A stretch of 53,361 nucleotides of DNA from Planctomycetota bacterium (GCA_021413885.1 JAIOPM010000035.1:1-53361), one strand, 5' to 3'. Counted from the first letter of the stretch, positions 43,948-52,660 are shown. The notes: a model not told the origin generated them from the letters alone. Numbers and translations: made by a program.

Positions 43948-44712
43948 ATGAAGATCGCCACTTGGAACGTGAACTCGGTGCGCGCGCGTCTGCCGCGACT
44001 CCTGCCTTGGCTCGAGACGGCGCAGCCCGACGTCGTGTGCTTGCAAGAGATCAAGTGCCTCGACGAACAGTTCCCGCGCGAGGCGCTCGAGGAAGCGGGC
44101 TACCGCGTCGCGACGTACGGCCAGAAGACCTACAACGGCGTCGCGATCCTCGCGAAGTCGCGCATCGACGACGTCGTGCGCGGGATTCCGGGCGAGAGCG
44201 CCGACGCGCAGCGCCGCGTGATCGGCGCGACGATCGGCGACACGCTGGTGTTCAGCGTCTACGTCGTCAACGGCGAGGCGGTCGGCAGCGAGAAGTTCGC
44301 GTACAAGCTCGACTGGATGCGCCGTTTCGCCGACTACGTGCGGACGCTCGCGTTCTCGGAGAAGCTCGTGATCTGCGGCGACTTCAACGTCACGTTCGAC
44401 GATCGCGACGTCTACGACCCCGCGGCGTGGCGCGAGAAGGTCCTGTGCTCGACGCCGGAGCGCGACGCGTTGAAGCGCGTGATGGAGCCCGGCCTCGTCG
44501 ACGCGTTCCGACGCTTCAACGAGGAACCGGGCCACTACACGTGGTGGGATTTCCGCACGCGCGGTTTCCAACGCAAGCAGGGCTTGCGCATCGATCACTT
44601 CTTGATGAGCGAGCCCGCGCTCGCCGCGACGAGCGCGGTCGAGATCGACCTCGTCGCACGCGACGGCGAGACGCCCAGCGACCACGCGCCGGTGATCGCG
44701 ACGCTCGGATGA
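43948..44712 (+). CDS. xthA: Exodeoxyribonuclease III
   Basis: A 254-residue endonuclease/exonuclease/phosphatase-fold DNA repair enzyme that incises at abasic sites and degrades duplex 3' ends. Motifs are KIATWNVNSVRAR, CLQEIKC (metal-binding Glu), GDFNVTFDD, and the C-terminal LRIDHFLMS and PSDHAPV (catalytic His). The length is normal. Its stop overlaps the HAD gene start (ATGA). Confidence 0.97.
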   Translation: MKIATWNVNSVRARLPRLLPWLETAQPDVVCLQEIKCLDEQFPREALEEAGYRVATYGQKTYNGVAILAKSRIDDVVRGIPGESADAQRRVIGATIGDTLVFSVYVVNGEAVGSEKFAYKLDWMRRFADYVRTLAFSEKLVICGDFNVTFDDRDVYDPAAWREKVLCSTPERDALKRVMEPGLVDAFRRFNEEPGHYTWWDFRTRGFQRKQGLRIDHFLMSEPALAATSAVEIDLVARDGETPSDHAPVIATLG

Positions 44713-45350
44713 GTGCAGCGCTCGCGACGTTCCTCTTCGATCTCGACGGCACGTTGATCGACTCGGTCGAGTTGATCCGGCTCTCGTTCGACCATGCGAT
44801 CCGCGTTCATCGCGGAGTCGAGCCCGAGCACGACGAGTGGTTGGCGGGACTCGGGACGCCGCTCGCGGTGCAGTTCCGGCGCTACAGCGACGACGAGCGC
44901 GAGCTCGACGCCATGATCACGACGTACCGCGAGTTCAACGCGCTCCACCACGATCGGCTCGTGCGCGAGTATCCCGGCGTGCACGACGCGATCGAAGCGC
45001 TCGCTCGTCGCGGCGTCGCGCTCGCGATCGTCACGTCGAAGCAACGGGCTCGCGCGCGGCTCGGCCTCGAGCGTTGCGGGCTCTCGCATTTCTTCGACGT
45101 CGTGATCGGCGTCGACGACGTGCAACGTCACAAGCCGCACCCCGAACCCGTGCTCGCGGCGTTGCACGAACTCGGCGCGCCGGCGGAGACCGCGATCTAC
45201 GTCGGCGATTCGCCGCACGACCTCGCGTCGGGCCGCGCGGCCGGTACGCGCACCGGCGCGGCGTTGTGGGGGCCGTTCCCGCGCGCGTGGCTCGAGCCCG
45301 AGCGGCCCGATCATTGGCTCTCGAGTCCGCGCGAGCTTGTGAGCTTGTAG
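44709..45350 (+). CDS. HAD-superfamily phosphatase (phosphoglycolate phosphatase-like)
   Basis: A 213-residue HAD hydrolase. Motif I is FDLDGTLIDS (nucleophile Asp9), motif II TSKQRARARLG, motif III K in RHKPHPEP, and motif IV YVGDSPHDLASG. The cap is the small helical type of Gph/PpaX. In DNA-repair contexts such enzymes can remove phosphoglycolate left by 3'-end damage, which would fit its overlap with xthA. The substrate remains inferred. Confidence 0.92.
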   Translation: MSAALATFLFDLDGTLIDSVELIRLSFDHAIRVHRGVEPEHDEWLAGLGTPLAVQFRRYSDDERELDAMITTYREFNALHHDRLVREYPGVHDAIEALARRGVALAIVTSKQRARARLGLERCGLSHFFDVVIGVDDVQRHKPHPEPVLAALHELGAPAETAIYVGDSPHDLASGRAAGTRTGAALWGPFPRAWLEPERPDHWLSSPRELVSL

Positions 45351-45362
45351 ACGCTCTCGACT

Positions 45363-45552
45363 CGTGTTCTGACTCGGAAGTTCGTCGAAGAACTTCCGAG
45401 TCAGGACACGGCCAGGCCGAAGGGCCGGGCTCGGCGCGCTCGCGCGCCGCGGCGCCGCAGGCACCGTCGCGCGGTCTCCCGCGCGACTTCATCGGCGCTC
45501 CTGCGCCGCGCGGACACGGGGACTTCTGCTGCGATCTTCTGATCCAGGACAC
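45363..45552. repeat. Hairpin-rich intergenic element, candidate MITE or structured RNA
   Basis: Four strong hairpins in tandem: a 21-bp stem with one G.T pair (45363-45383 with 45390-45410, loop GTCGAA), a 6-bp GGCGCG stem with CTCG loop (45433-45448), a 9-bp stem with TCTC loop (45466-45487), and a 6-bp stem with TCCT loop (45493-45508). The outer ends, GTGTTCTG at 45364 and the complement of GTGTCCTG ending at 45552, form an imperfect terminal inverted repeat. GGACAC occurs three times inside. No target duplication is evident. Confidence 0.55.
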
Positions 45553-45558
45553 TAGAGT
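45553..45558 (+). promoter_or_regulatory. -10-like TAGAGT placed for a leaderless transcript
   Basis: TAGAGT ends 8 bases before the ATG at 45567 with no Shine-Dalgarno between, so transcription would start at or next to the start codon. It abuts the end of the hairpin-rich element. Confidence 0.35.
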
Positions 45559-45566
45559 TCGCCGCC

Positions 45567-46967
45567 ATGGCCTCGGCGACGACGACTGTTTCGCGCGCGC
45601 TCTGCTTCGGCGCGTTCCTCGCGCCCGCGGCGCTCGCGGTGTTCCGCGCGGCGAGCGCGTGGCTGTCGCACACGGACGTCGCGGCGCCGACGGTGCTCGC
45701 CGCGGTCGCGGGGCTCCCGTGGACGGTCTACGTGTTCGCGCCGAGCGGGCGGGCTCTCGTGCTCGCGCTCTCGAGCGCGTTGCTCGCGCACGTCGGTTTC
45801 GTGACGCTCGGTCTCGCCGCGTTCGGCGCGTGCGTGCTCTCGCTCGCGGAAATCGGCGGCGCGGGATGGGGCGCGGCGAGCGCGTCGCTCGCGTGCTTCG
45901 CGCTCGCGGCGTTCGTGCACGCGCTCGCGACGAATCGCGCCGCCACGTTGCGGCGCGCGGCGCTCGTCGCGCTCAACGTCGGCGTGTTGATCGCGCTCGA
46001 CGTCGCGGTGCGCGTCTTCGTCCTTCCGTCGAAGTCCCACAACAACCTCTTCATCGTCCACGAGCCGAACCTCGGTTGGAAGTTGCGGCCCGGCGCATCG
46101 CTGACGCACACCAACGAGGTCTTCACCGCGCACGAGACGATCAACTCGCTCGGCTTTCGCACCGCGGAGCGCCCGTTCGAGAAACCGGCCGGCGTGAAGC
46201 GCATCGTCGTCGTCGGCGATTCGCATTCGGAGGCGTACACCGTCGACGACGACCAGACGTGGCTCGTGCTGCTCGAACGCGAACTCGCGCGCGACTTCCC
46301 GGTCGAAGTGATTTCTCTCGGCGTCGGCGGTTTCTCCACCGATCAGGAGCTGCTCGCCTACTTGCACTACGGCCGCCGTTTCGCGCCCGACCTCGTGATC
46401 CTGCAGACGTGCGCGAACGATCCCGAGTTCAACGTCCTCGACCACTATTGGCGCGGCAAGAAGCCGGTCTTCGAGCGCCACGGCGAGCTCCTGTTCCTCA
46501 CCGGCGTGCCGGTTCCCGACCTGCATTCGAGCGGGCTCGTGTCGCGCGACCTGATGGAACTTTCCGGGATCGCGATGCTCGCCGAGACGATCGCGCGCCA
46601 AGCCGCGATTCGCCGCGACGTCGAGGTCGAAGCCGATCGCGACGAAGCGTGGCGCGTCACCGAGCTCCTCGTCCGTGACCTCGCCGCGTTGGTCCGCGCC
46701 GACGGCGCCGCGTTCGCCGGTTTCGACGTCAGCACCAAGAACGTCGACGAGCACCGTCGCTTCCGCGAGATCTTCGCGCGCCACGCCGTGCCGTCGCTCG
46801 ACGTCGATGCGATCTACGTCGACGAGTGGAAGAGCTACTTCGCCGAGGGCCATTGGAACGCGAAGGGCCAGGCGGCCGCGGCGCTCGCCCTCGCGCCGCA
46901 GGTGCGCGAGCTCCTTCGCGCCGACCGCGGACGCCCGATCGAGGCGACGGTTCGCGACGGGCGCTGA
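45567..46967 (+). CDS. Membrane protein with C-terminal SGNH-hydrolase domain
   Basis: A 466-residue protein. Four to five membrane helices occupy residues 1-150 (FGAFLAPAALAVF, ALVLALSSALLAHVGFVTLG and others). The remaining 310 residues are an SGNH/GDSL hydrolase: block I VVVGDSHSEAYTV (Ser nucleophile), the Gly of SLGVGGFSTDQE, Asn in QTCANDPEFN, and block V His in AEGHWNAKGQ. Such fusions often add or remove acetyl groups on surface polysaccharides (AlgX/PatB-like logic). The catalytic domain should face the periplasm. Confidence 0.87.
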   Translation: MASATTTVSRALCFGAFLAPAALAVFRAASAWLSHTDVAAPTVLAAVAGLPWTVYVFAPSGRALVLALSSALLAHVGFVTLGLAAFGACVLSLAEIGGAGWGAASASLACFALAAFVHALATNRAATLRRAALVALNVGVLIALDVAVRVFVLPSKSHNNLFIVHEPNLGWKLRPGASLTHTNEVFTAHETINSLGFRTAERPFEKPAGVKRIVVVGDSHSEAYTVDDDQTWLVLLERELARDFPVEVISLGVGGFSTDQELLAYLHYGRRFAPDLVILQTCANDPEFNVLDHYWRGKKPVFERHGELLFLTGVPVPDLHSSGLVSRDLMELSGIAMLAETIARQAAIRRDVEVEADRDEAWRVTELLVRDLAALVRADGAAFAGFDVSTKNVDEHRRFREIFARHAVPSLDVDAIYVDEWKSYFAEGHWNAKGQAAAALALAPQVRELLRADRGRPIEATVRDGR

Positions 46968-47060
46968 ATTCTCGCGAGTTCCGAAACTCTCCGAGCGACG
47001 GCCGACACCAACGGTCCGCCCGCGGAAACTCGATCGTGGGCCGGGCGTTCTGCGCTCGGG

Positions 47061-47103
47061 AGCCCCGCGCGGTTTTCACTGACCCTGACGGTCGCGCGGG
47101 GCT
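47061..47103. terminator. Compound hairpin in convergent intergenic region
   Basis: A 10-bp stem (AGCCCCGCGC with its complement) enclosing a 4-bp GACC/GGTC hairpin. It lies between the convergent SGNH and Lon-domain genes. No T tract, so it is either a structural terminator or part of an unrecognised RNA. Confidence 0.45.
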
Positions 47104-47169
47104 TCGCACCCCGTGCACTCGCGTCGTCCGATCATCAGGAAGGCGCGAGCGTGGCTCGATGCTGAGAGC

Positions 47170-47201
47170 GAGGAGGTCCGGGTTCGCGCCCGGCCCTCCT
47201 C
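47170..47201 (-). terminator. Hairpin after the Lon-domain gene
   Basis: A 7-bp GAGGAGG stem, one mismatch, a 5-bp CCGGG stem and a 6-base loop, 15 bases beyond the stop of the minus-strand gene. The T-arm-like look is misleading: the loop is 6 bases and no acceptor stem exists. Confidence 0.5.
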
Positions 47202-47215
47202 CTTGACACGGTGGC

Positions 47216-47863
47216 TCAACACGCAGGCGGTTGCGGCGGCCGCAGCGGGCGGCGCGCGTGTTCGGCGAGCGCTCGCCGCGCGCGATCGGTCGTCGAGAGG
47301 CGGGCGAAGGCTTCCTGCATCGCGCTCTGCGGCATCTCGAGGCGCATCAAGAGGAAGTCGGCCATGTGGCCGAGCGGCATGTCGAGCGGCAGGTCGCGCA
47401 GTTTCGGAGTACGCGCCAGGATCGCCTCGCGGAGCTTGACGCGCAGCTCGCAGTCCTCCTCGCGCGTCGCCGGCGTTTCTTCGAGCACCGCCGCTTCGAC
47501 GCGCCGGTAGAGACGCGAACTCGGCAGCTCGCGGATGTGCACGCGACAACAACCGATCAGGTTGATGAAGAAGCGTCCGTCGGGCAGGCGCTCGTGATGA
47601 CGGATCTCGCCGAGGCCGGCGTACTCGAACACCGGCGGCGCGCCGGCCAGTTGGTCGTGATGACTCTCGAGCACCGCGGCCATCACGATGCGGCCCGGAC
47701 CGTCGAGCGAGTCCTCGATCATCTGCTTGTAGCGCGGCTCGAAGATGTGCAGCGGCATCAACGCGCCGGGGAACAGGAACGCGTTCGGCAACGCGAAGAG
47801 CGGCGCGATCACGCGTGGCGCCGCCGCCGGTGAAGTCGGCCAACTCGAGGGGACCTCGACCAC
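47216..47863 (-). CDS. Lon substrate-binding (LON N-terminal) domain protein
   Basis: A 215-residue stand-alone LON domain without ATPase or protease parts. Typical segments are APLFALPNAFLFPGALMPLHIFEPRY (here about residues 20-45), GEIRHHERLPDGRFFINLIG and the C-terminal helical part with LSTTDRARRALAEH. Such proteins are widespread and of unknown function, possibly recognising substrates or binding metabolites. It shares its strand with the SirB1-type gene one base upstream, so the pair is probably co-transcribed. Confidence 0.92.
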   Translation of the reverse strand: MVEVPSSWPTSPAAAPRVIAPLFALPNAFLFPGALMPLHIFEPRYKQMIEDSLDGPGRIVMAAVLESHHDQLAGAPPVFEYAGLGEIRHHERLPDGRFFINLIGCCRVHIRELPSSRLYRRVEAAVLEETPATREEDCELRVKLREAILARTPKLRDLPLDMPLGHMADFLLMRLEMPQSAMQEAFARLSTTDRARRALAEHARRPLRPPQPPAC

Positions 47864-47864
47864 G

Positions 47865-48779
47865 CTAGACCCGCCGCAGCTTCAGGCCCGAGCGTTCGAG
47901 CGCGTCGAGCACGAGTTCGAGCATGCGCGCTTCCTGGTGCAGACCGCGACGCGTGTAAGCCGTCTTCAGGTTCTGCACGTGGCGCGCGAACATCGCGCGG
48001 TCGTCGGCGTCGCGGAACCACGTCGGTTGGAACGCGAGGCCGTGTTCGGCGAGGAACTTCAGGAGCTCGCGCTCGCTGCGCACCTTGCCTTCGTGGAACG
48101 GGTCGACGATCACGTGCTTGTCGCCGCCGTAGAGCCGCAACATCACGTGCCCGGGCAACGGGACGATTCCGGCGCGGACTCCGGCGCGGCGCGCGACGAG
48201 GACGTAGAGGGCGCACAGCGTCAGCGGCAAGCCGCGTTTCTCGACGATCGCGCGGTGCAGCAGCGCGTTGTCGGTCGCGTGGTAGTCCTCCTGTTCGCCG
48301 CGGTAGCCGAGCTCGGGCCCGAGGTACTTCGCGAGTTCGAGCACGCGCTCGTGCGTCGCCGGCAACGCCTCGATCCGGCGCAACACCTCGGCCGCCATCG
48401 CATCGAGGGCCAACATGAACGGCCGCACGTCGAGGGTCGGATCGTCGAAGCGCGAGAGGAGCCAGAACGCGCGCTCGAGATCGATGTCCTTGCGCGTCGC
48501 GTACTTCGCGAGGCGTCGGGCCTGAGCCAGACGCGCGAGCAGGAGCCGCATTCGCCGCGCGCGCGGCCGCAGACGCGCGGCGCCCGAGCGCGAGGCTCGC
48601 TCGACCGCGACGCGGCCGAGGCGCCCCAGACGATCGAGTTCGCGCAAGACTTCGCGGCCGACCGTCGGCGAGTCGTCGTCGAGCAGCTCGATCAGCGCCG
48701 AGAGGCGTGTCCGGCTGGGTCGCAACGAGGTGGGCACGGCAGACTTCTTGTTCGGGGGCGCGGCGCGGCCCGACTTCAT
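47865..48779 (-). CDS. SirB1-family transglutaminase-like protein
   Basis: About 304 residues. The C-terminal 200 residues match the transglut_core2/SirB1 family: EKRGLPLTLCALYVLVARRAGV, PLPGHVMLRLYGG, VIVDPFHEGK and a TPR-like helical end (NLKTAYTRRGLHQEARMLEL). The N-terminal part is basic and Arg-rich. The start is uncertain: ATG 48779 is taken, but GTG 48836 and GTG 48737 are in frame and none has a strong ribosome-binding site. Family function is not established. Confidence 0.85.
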   Translation of the reverse strand: MKSGRAAPPNKKSAVPTSLRPSRTRLSALIELLDDDSPTVGREVLRELDRLGRLGRVAVERASRSGAARLRPRARRMRLLLARLAQARRLAKYATRKDIDLERAFWLLSRFDDPTLDVRPFMLALDAMAAEVLRRIEALPATHERVLELAKYLGPELGYRGEQEDYHATDNALLHRAIVEKRGLPLTLCALYVLVARRAGVRAGIVPLPGHVMLRLYGGDKHVIVDPFHEGKVRSERELLKFLAEHGLAFQPTWFRDADDRAMFARHVQNLKTAYTRRGLHQEARMLELVLDALERSGLKLRRV

Positions 48780-49022
48780 CTTGGCTCGCGACCGCTCGCC
48801 CGAGAAGGGCAAGACTCGCGACCTTGCGGGGACCACGGGTCGTAACTATCCTGCTTCGCCCGATCGAGCGGCCAACCCCTCCCGAAACGTCCAGTGACGA
48901 CGTCCGGAACGGCTGGTCCGAGCGGGCCGCCCGAACAACTTGGACGTCGCGCCCCGGCGCAGTCCTTCACCTCTCACCACGCGCTCACCCCGCGAACCTC
49001 ACGCGACCCATAAGGAGGGTCG

Positions 49023-50234
49023 ATGGCTCCGACCCCGCGACCTGCCGGCCGTCCGGTGGTCGTCACCCACGCGCTCCGCACCCCGATCGGGAAGTTCCTC
49101 GGCTCGCTCTCCGACTTGTCGGCGGCGGACCTGGGAGCGAGCGTCGTCGGCGACTTGCTCGCGCGTTCGAAGCTCGATCCGCGGTTGGTCGCGGAGCTGA
49201 TCTTCGGCAACGGTCGCCAAGCGGGCGGCGGTCCGAATCCTGCGCGTCAGGTCGCGGTGCGCGCCGGTCTGCCGGTCGAAGTGCCGGCGTGGACGGTCAA
49301 CATGGCGTGCGGGTCGGGCTTGAAGGCGTTGAACCTCGCGGTCGACGGCATTCGCTCCGGCCGCAACGACATCGCGATCGCCGGCGGCACGGAGAGCATG
49401 AGTCGCTTGCCGTTCATGCTGCCCGAGATGCGCAAGGGCTATCGCCTAGGCCACGCGCCGGTGGTCGACGGGATGTACCGCGACGGCTTCCTCTGTCCGC
49501 TCTCGAACATGTTGATGGGCGAGACGGCGGAGAAGCTCGCGAAGGAGATGGGAATCTCCCGCGACGAGCAGGATCAGTTCGCGCTCGAGAGCCAGCAGAA
49601 GTCGCAACGCGCTCGCGCCGCGAAGCGCTTCGACGACGAGCTCTCGGCCGTGAAGTTGAAGACTCGGGGCGGCGAAGTGCTCTTCGCGACCGACGAGCAC
49701 GCGCGCGACGACGCGACGCTCGCGGACATGCAGAAGCTCAAACCGGTCTTCGATCCGAAGAACGGTACGGTGACCGCGGGCAACGCGAGCGGGATCACCG
49801 ACGGCGCGGCGGCGTTGCTCGTGATGGACGCGGACACGGCGGCGAAGCTCGGCTTCGAACCGCTCGCGTTCGTCGGCCGCGCGACCGAAGCCGGCGTCGA
49901 GCCGAGCGTGATGGGCATCGGCCCGGTGCCCGCGGTGAAGAAGCTCGTCGACCAGAGCGGCGTCGCGGTGCGCGACTACGACTTGATCGAGCTCAACGAA
50001 GCCTTCGCCGCGCAAATCATCGCGTGCGAGCGCGAGCTCGAGCTCCCGCGCGAACGACTCAACGTCAACGGCGGCGCGATCTCGCTCGGCCACCCGATCG
50101 GGTGCACCGGCGCGCGCATCGTCGTGACGCTCCTGCACGAACTGAAGAAGCGCAAGGCGCGTCGCGGTCTCGCGACGCTGTGCATCTCCGGCGGTTTGGG
50201 CCTCGCGACGGCTTTCGACCGCGACGGACTCTAG
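49023..50234 (+). CDS. Acetyl-CoA C-acyltransferase (thiolase)
   Basis: A 403-residue thiolase, the enzyme that cleaves 3-ketoacyl-CoA to acetyl-CoA or condenses two acetyl-CoA. The nucleophilic Cys96 is in NMACGSGLKA; the C-terminal GHPIGCTGAR and CISGGLG carry the catalytic His and second Cys. AAGGAGG lies 4 bases before the ATG. TATCCT at 48847-48852 is a possible -10, giving a 5' leader of about 165 bases. It heads an operon with a hydroxyacyl-CoA dehydrogenase, two cyclophilins and a crotonase. Confidence 0.97.
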   Translation: MAPTPRPAGRPVVVTHALRTPIGKFLGSLSDLSAADLGASVVGDLLARSKLDPRLVAELIFGNGRQAGGGPNPARQVAVRAGLPVEVPAWTVNMACGSGLKALNLAVDGIRSGRNDIAIAGGTESMSRLPFMLPEMRKGYRLGHAPVVDGMYRDGFLCPLSNMLMGETAEKLAKEMGISRDEQDQFALESQQKSQRARAAKRFDDELSAVKLKTRGGEVLFATDEHARDDATLADMQKLKPVFDPKNGTVTAGNASGITDGAAALLVMDADTAAKLGFEPLAFVGRATEAGVEPSVMGIGPVPAVKKLVDQSGVAVRDYDLIELNEAFAAQIIACERELELPRERLNVNGGAISLGHPIGCTGARIVVTLLHELKKRKARRGLATLCISGGLGLATAFDRDGL

Positions 50235-50253
50235 AGAACGAAAAGGAAGCTCC

Positions 50254-51147
50254 ATGCAGATCAAGAAGGTCGGTGTCATCGGTTGCGGCCTGATGGGCCA
50301 CGGCATCGTGCAGGTCGCCGCGCAAGGCGGAGTCCAAGTCGTCGCGCTCGAGATGGAGCAGCGCTTCCTCGACTCCGGTCTCGCGCGCATCGACAAGAGC
50401 CTCGCGAAGCTCGCCGAGAAGCAGGTCAAGGACGGCAAGGCGACGCAGGAACAAGCGACCGCGTTCGTCGCCGCGACCAAGTCGCGGATCACCGGCACGC
50501 TCGACAAGAAGGCGCTCGCCGACTGCGATCTCGTCGTCGAAGCGATCATCGAGAACCTCGATCTCAAGAAGACGTTGTTCGCCGAGCTGAACAAGCTCTG
50601 CAAGCCCGCGACGATCTTCGCGTCGAACACCAGCTCCTTCCCGATCGCCGAGATGGGCAAGGCGAGCGGTCGTCCCGCGAACATGGTCGGCCTGCACTTC
50701 TTCAACCCGGTGCAGTTGATGAAGCTCGTCGAGGTCGTGCGTACGCCCGACACCAGCGACGAAGTCTTCTCCGCCGCGCGCGCGTTCGGCGAGACGTGTG
50801 GCAAGGTGCCGGTTTCGTGCAAGGACACGCCGGGCTTCGTCGTCAATCGTCTGCTCGTGCCGTACATGGCCGAGGCGATGAAGATGCTCGAGCGCGGCGA
50901 CGCGAGCGCGCAGGACATCGACACCGCGATGAAGCTCGGTTGCGGTTATCCGATGGGCCCGATCGAGCTCACCGATTACGTCGGACTCGACACGACGCTC
51001 TCGATCGTCGAAGGCTGGGTGAAGCGCTACCCGAACGATCCGGCGTTCCACGTGCCGAAGCTGCTGCGCGAGAAGGTCAGCCAAGGCAAGCTCGGTCGCA
51101 AGAGCGGCGAAGGCTTCTACAAGTGGGAAGGAGACAAGAAGGCATGA
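50254..51147 (+). CDS. 3-hydroxybutyryl-CoA dehydrogenase
   Basis: A 297-residue, NAD-dependent 3-hydroxyacyl-CoA dehydrogenase. The Rossmann motif is VIGCGLMGHGI (about residues 8-18), the catalytic Ser is in SNTSSFPI and the His/Glu pair in VGLHFFNPVQLMKLVEVV, and KDTPGFVVNRLL begins the C-terminal helical domain. The length matches stand-alone Hbd/PaaH proteins rather than fused FadB. Oxidises 3-hydroxybutyryl-CoA or the reverse. Its stop overlaps the cyclophilin start. Confidence 0.96.
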   Translation: MQIKKVGVIGCGLMGHGIVQVAAQGGVQVVALEMEQRFLDSGLARIDKSLAKLAEKQVKDGKATQEQATAFVAATKSRITGTLDKKALADCDLVVEAIIENLDLKKTLFAELNKLCKPATIFASNTSSFPIAEMGKASGRPANMVGLHFFNPVQLMKLVEVVRTPDTSDEVFSAARAFGETCGKVPVSCKDTPGFVVNRLLVPYMAEAMKMLERGDASAQDIDTAMKLGCGYPMGPIELTDYVGLDTTLSIVEGWVKRYPNDPAFHVPKLLREKVSQGKLGRKSGEGFYKWEGDKKA

Positions 51148-52121
51148 TCCTCGCGAACCTCGTTCTTCCTCTGATCCTCTCGAACCTCGGCGGCGCGCCG
51201 ACGGTGTCGATCAAGGCGCCGCCGATGTTCGTCGCCGGTGTCGAGTACTCGGTCGAGATCGAAGTCGTCGCTCCCGCGTCGGGCGCGAGCGTCGCCGAAT
51301 GGATGCTCTCGCCCGCGGTGTTGACCGTCGACGGCGCGCCGTTCCCGGTCGCGCGTTCCGGTCAAGCGATCGAAGTGCCCGGCGGCTTCAAGTTGAGCGG
51401 CAAAGTCGATCTCTCGAAGGTCGAGGGCTTCCGACCGACGCGCGACTTCACGCTCGGCGTCGCGAGCGAGCTCTCGAGCGCCGCCGCGACCAAAGTCGGC
51501 TTCGTCGAACCCGCGCCCGCCGGTCTCGACTTCATGCACATGCCGGTCGAGGAGCTGAAGAACTGGAACGTGCTCCTGATCACGACTTCCGGACCGATGC
51601 GTTTCGAACTCTGGCCCGACGTCGCGCCCGAGCACGTGCGCAACTGGTTCGATCTCGCGTACACGCGCTTCTACGAAGGCGTGAAGTTCCACCGCTGCAT
51701 GAAGGGCTTCATGATCCAAGGCGGCGATCCCAACACGAAGGACAAGGATCCTTCGACGTGGGGACAGGGCAACGGTCCGCGCACGCTGAAGTCGGAGTTC
51801 AGCAAGACGGTCAAGCACGTGCGCGGTGTGCTCTCGATGGCGCGCCAAGGTCATCCGAACTACGCGCGCGATCCGGACCACGATCCGATGAAGGACACCG
51901 CGTCGTGCCAGTTCTTCGTGTGCCACGCCGAGGCTCAATCGCTCGACGGCGGCTACACCGCGTTCGGCAAGTTGCTCGAGGGCTACGACGCGCTCGACAG
52001 GATCGCCAACGCTCCGGGAACCCCGAACGGCGCGGGCGGAGGCATTCGCCCCAATCCGCCCCAAGTCATCGAACGTTCGTTGGTCATCAAGGCCGCGCCC
52101 AAAGCACAGGAAGGGAAGTAA
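51144..52121 (+). CDS. Cyclophilin-type peptidyl-prolyl isomerase, exported
   Basis: A 325-residue protein. A short hydrophobic N-terminus (MILANLVLPLILSNLGG) is a probable signal peptide, followed by a beta-rich region of about 110 residues and a cyclophilin domain at about 135-320: MRFELWPDVAPEHVRNWFDL, GVKFHRCMKGFMIQGGDP, ASCQFFVCHA and GYTAFGKLLEGYD. The catalytic Arg is in KFHR. It probably catalyses prolyl isomerisation in the periplasm. Translationally coupled (ATGA) to the dehydrogenase. Confidence 0.92.
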   Translation: MILANLVLPLILSNLGGAPTVSIKAPPMFVAGVEYSVEIEVVAPASGASVAEWMLSPAVLTVDGAPFPVARSGQAIEVPGGFKLSGKVDLSKVEGFRPTRDFTLGVASELSSAAATKVGFVEPAPAGLDFMHMPVEELKNWNVLLITTSGPMRFELWPDVAPEHVRNWFDLAYTRFYEGVKFHRCMKGFMIQGGDPNTKDKDPSTWGQGNGPRTLKSEFSKTVKHVRGVLSMARQGHPNYARDPDHDPMKDTASCQFFVCHAEAQSLDGGYTAFGKLLEGYDALDRIANAPGTPNGAGGGIRPNPPQVIERSLVIKAAPKAQEGK

Positions 52122-52123
52122 CC

Positions 52124-52660
52124 ATGCTCGGATTCGGAAAGAAGAAGGACGCCGGCGAGCTCGCCGGCATCACCGCCGTGATCGAGACGTCGCTCGGTTC
52201 GATGACGCTCTCGTTCTTCCCCGACAAGGCGCCCGGCCACGTCGACAACTTCGTGACGCTCGCGGAGAAGGGCTTCTACGACGGCACCGTGTTTCACCGC
52301 ACGATTCCGGGCTTCATGATCCAAGGCGGTTGCCCCGAAGGCACCGGCACCGGCGGACCGGGCTACAAGGTCAAGGCGGAGTTCAACGACACGCCCCACG
52401 TGCGCGGCATCTTGTCGGCGGCGCGCTCGCAGGATCCGGATTCGGCGGGCTCGCAGTTCTTCATCTGCCACGGCGACGCGCGCTTCCTCGACAAGCAGTA
52501 CACCGCGTTCGGCAAGTTGACCGCGGGCGACGACGTGCTCGAGAAGATCGCGACGGCGCCGGCGGTCTCCGCGCGCGGCGAGAAGTCGAAGCCGGTCAAC
52601 CCGGTCAAGATCACCAAGGTCCGCGTCGTGCGCCCCGCGGCGACGGACAAGAAGGCCTGA
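52124..52660 (+). CDS. Cyclophilin-type peptidyl-prolyl isomerase, cytoplasmic
   Basis: A 178-residue compact cyclophilin with no signal peptide: MTLSFFPDKAPGHVDNFV, GTVFHRTIPGFMIQGG (catalytic Arg), SAGSQFFICHGDARFLD and YTAFGKLTAGDDVLEKI. The short basic start MLGFGKKKD precedes the fold. Two bases separate it from the exported cyclophilin, so the pair likely serves cytoplasm and periplasm separately. The crotonase gene starts just after its stop. Confidence 0.95.
   Translation: MLGFGKKKDAGELAGITAVIETSLGSMTLSFFPDKAPGHVDNFVTLAEKGFYDGTVFHRTIPGFMIQGGCPEGTGTGGPGYKVKAEFNDTPHVRGILSAARSQDPDSAGSQFFICHGDARFLDKQYTAFGKLTAGDDVLEKIATAPAVSARGEKSKPVNPVKITKVRVVRPAATDKKA

Noticed and set aside
45360..45560. 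A coding frame through the hairpin-rich spacer
   Set aside because: The translation is an extension of shadow frames of neighbouring genes; the perfect inverted repeats explain the composition better.
47170..47201. tRNA T-arm-like sequence with GGTTCG
   Set aside because: The loop is 6 rather than 7 bases, and no acceptor, D or anticodon arm can be formed around it.
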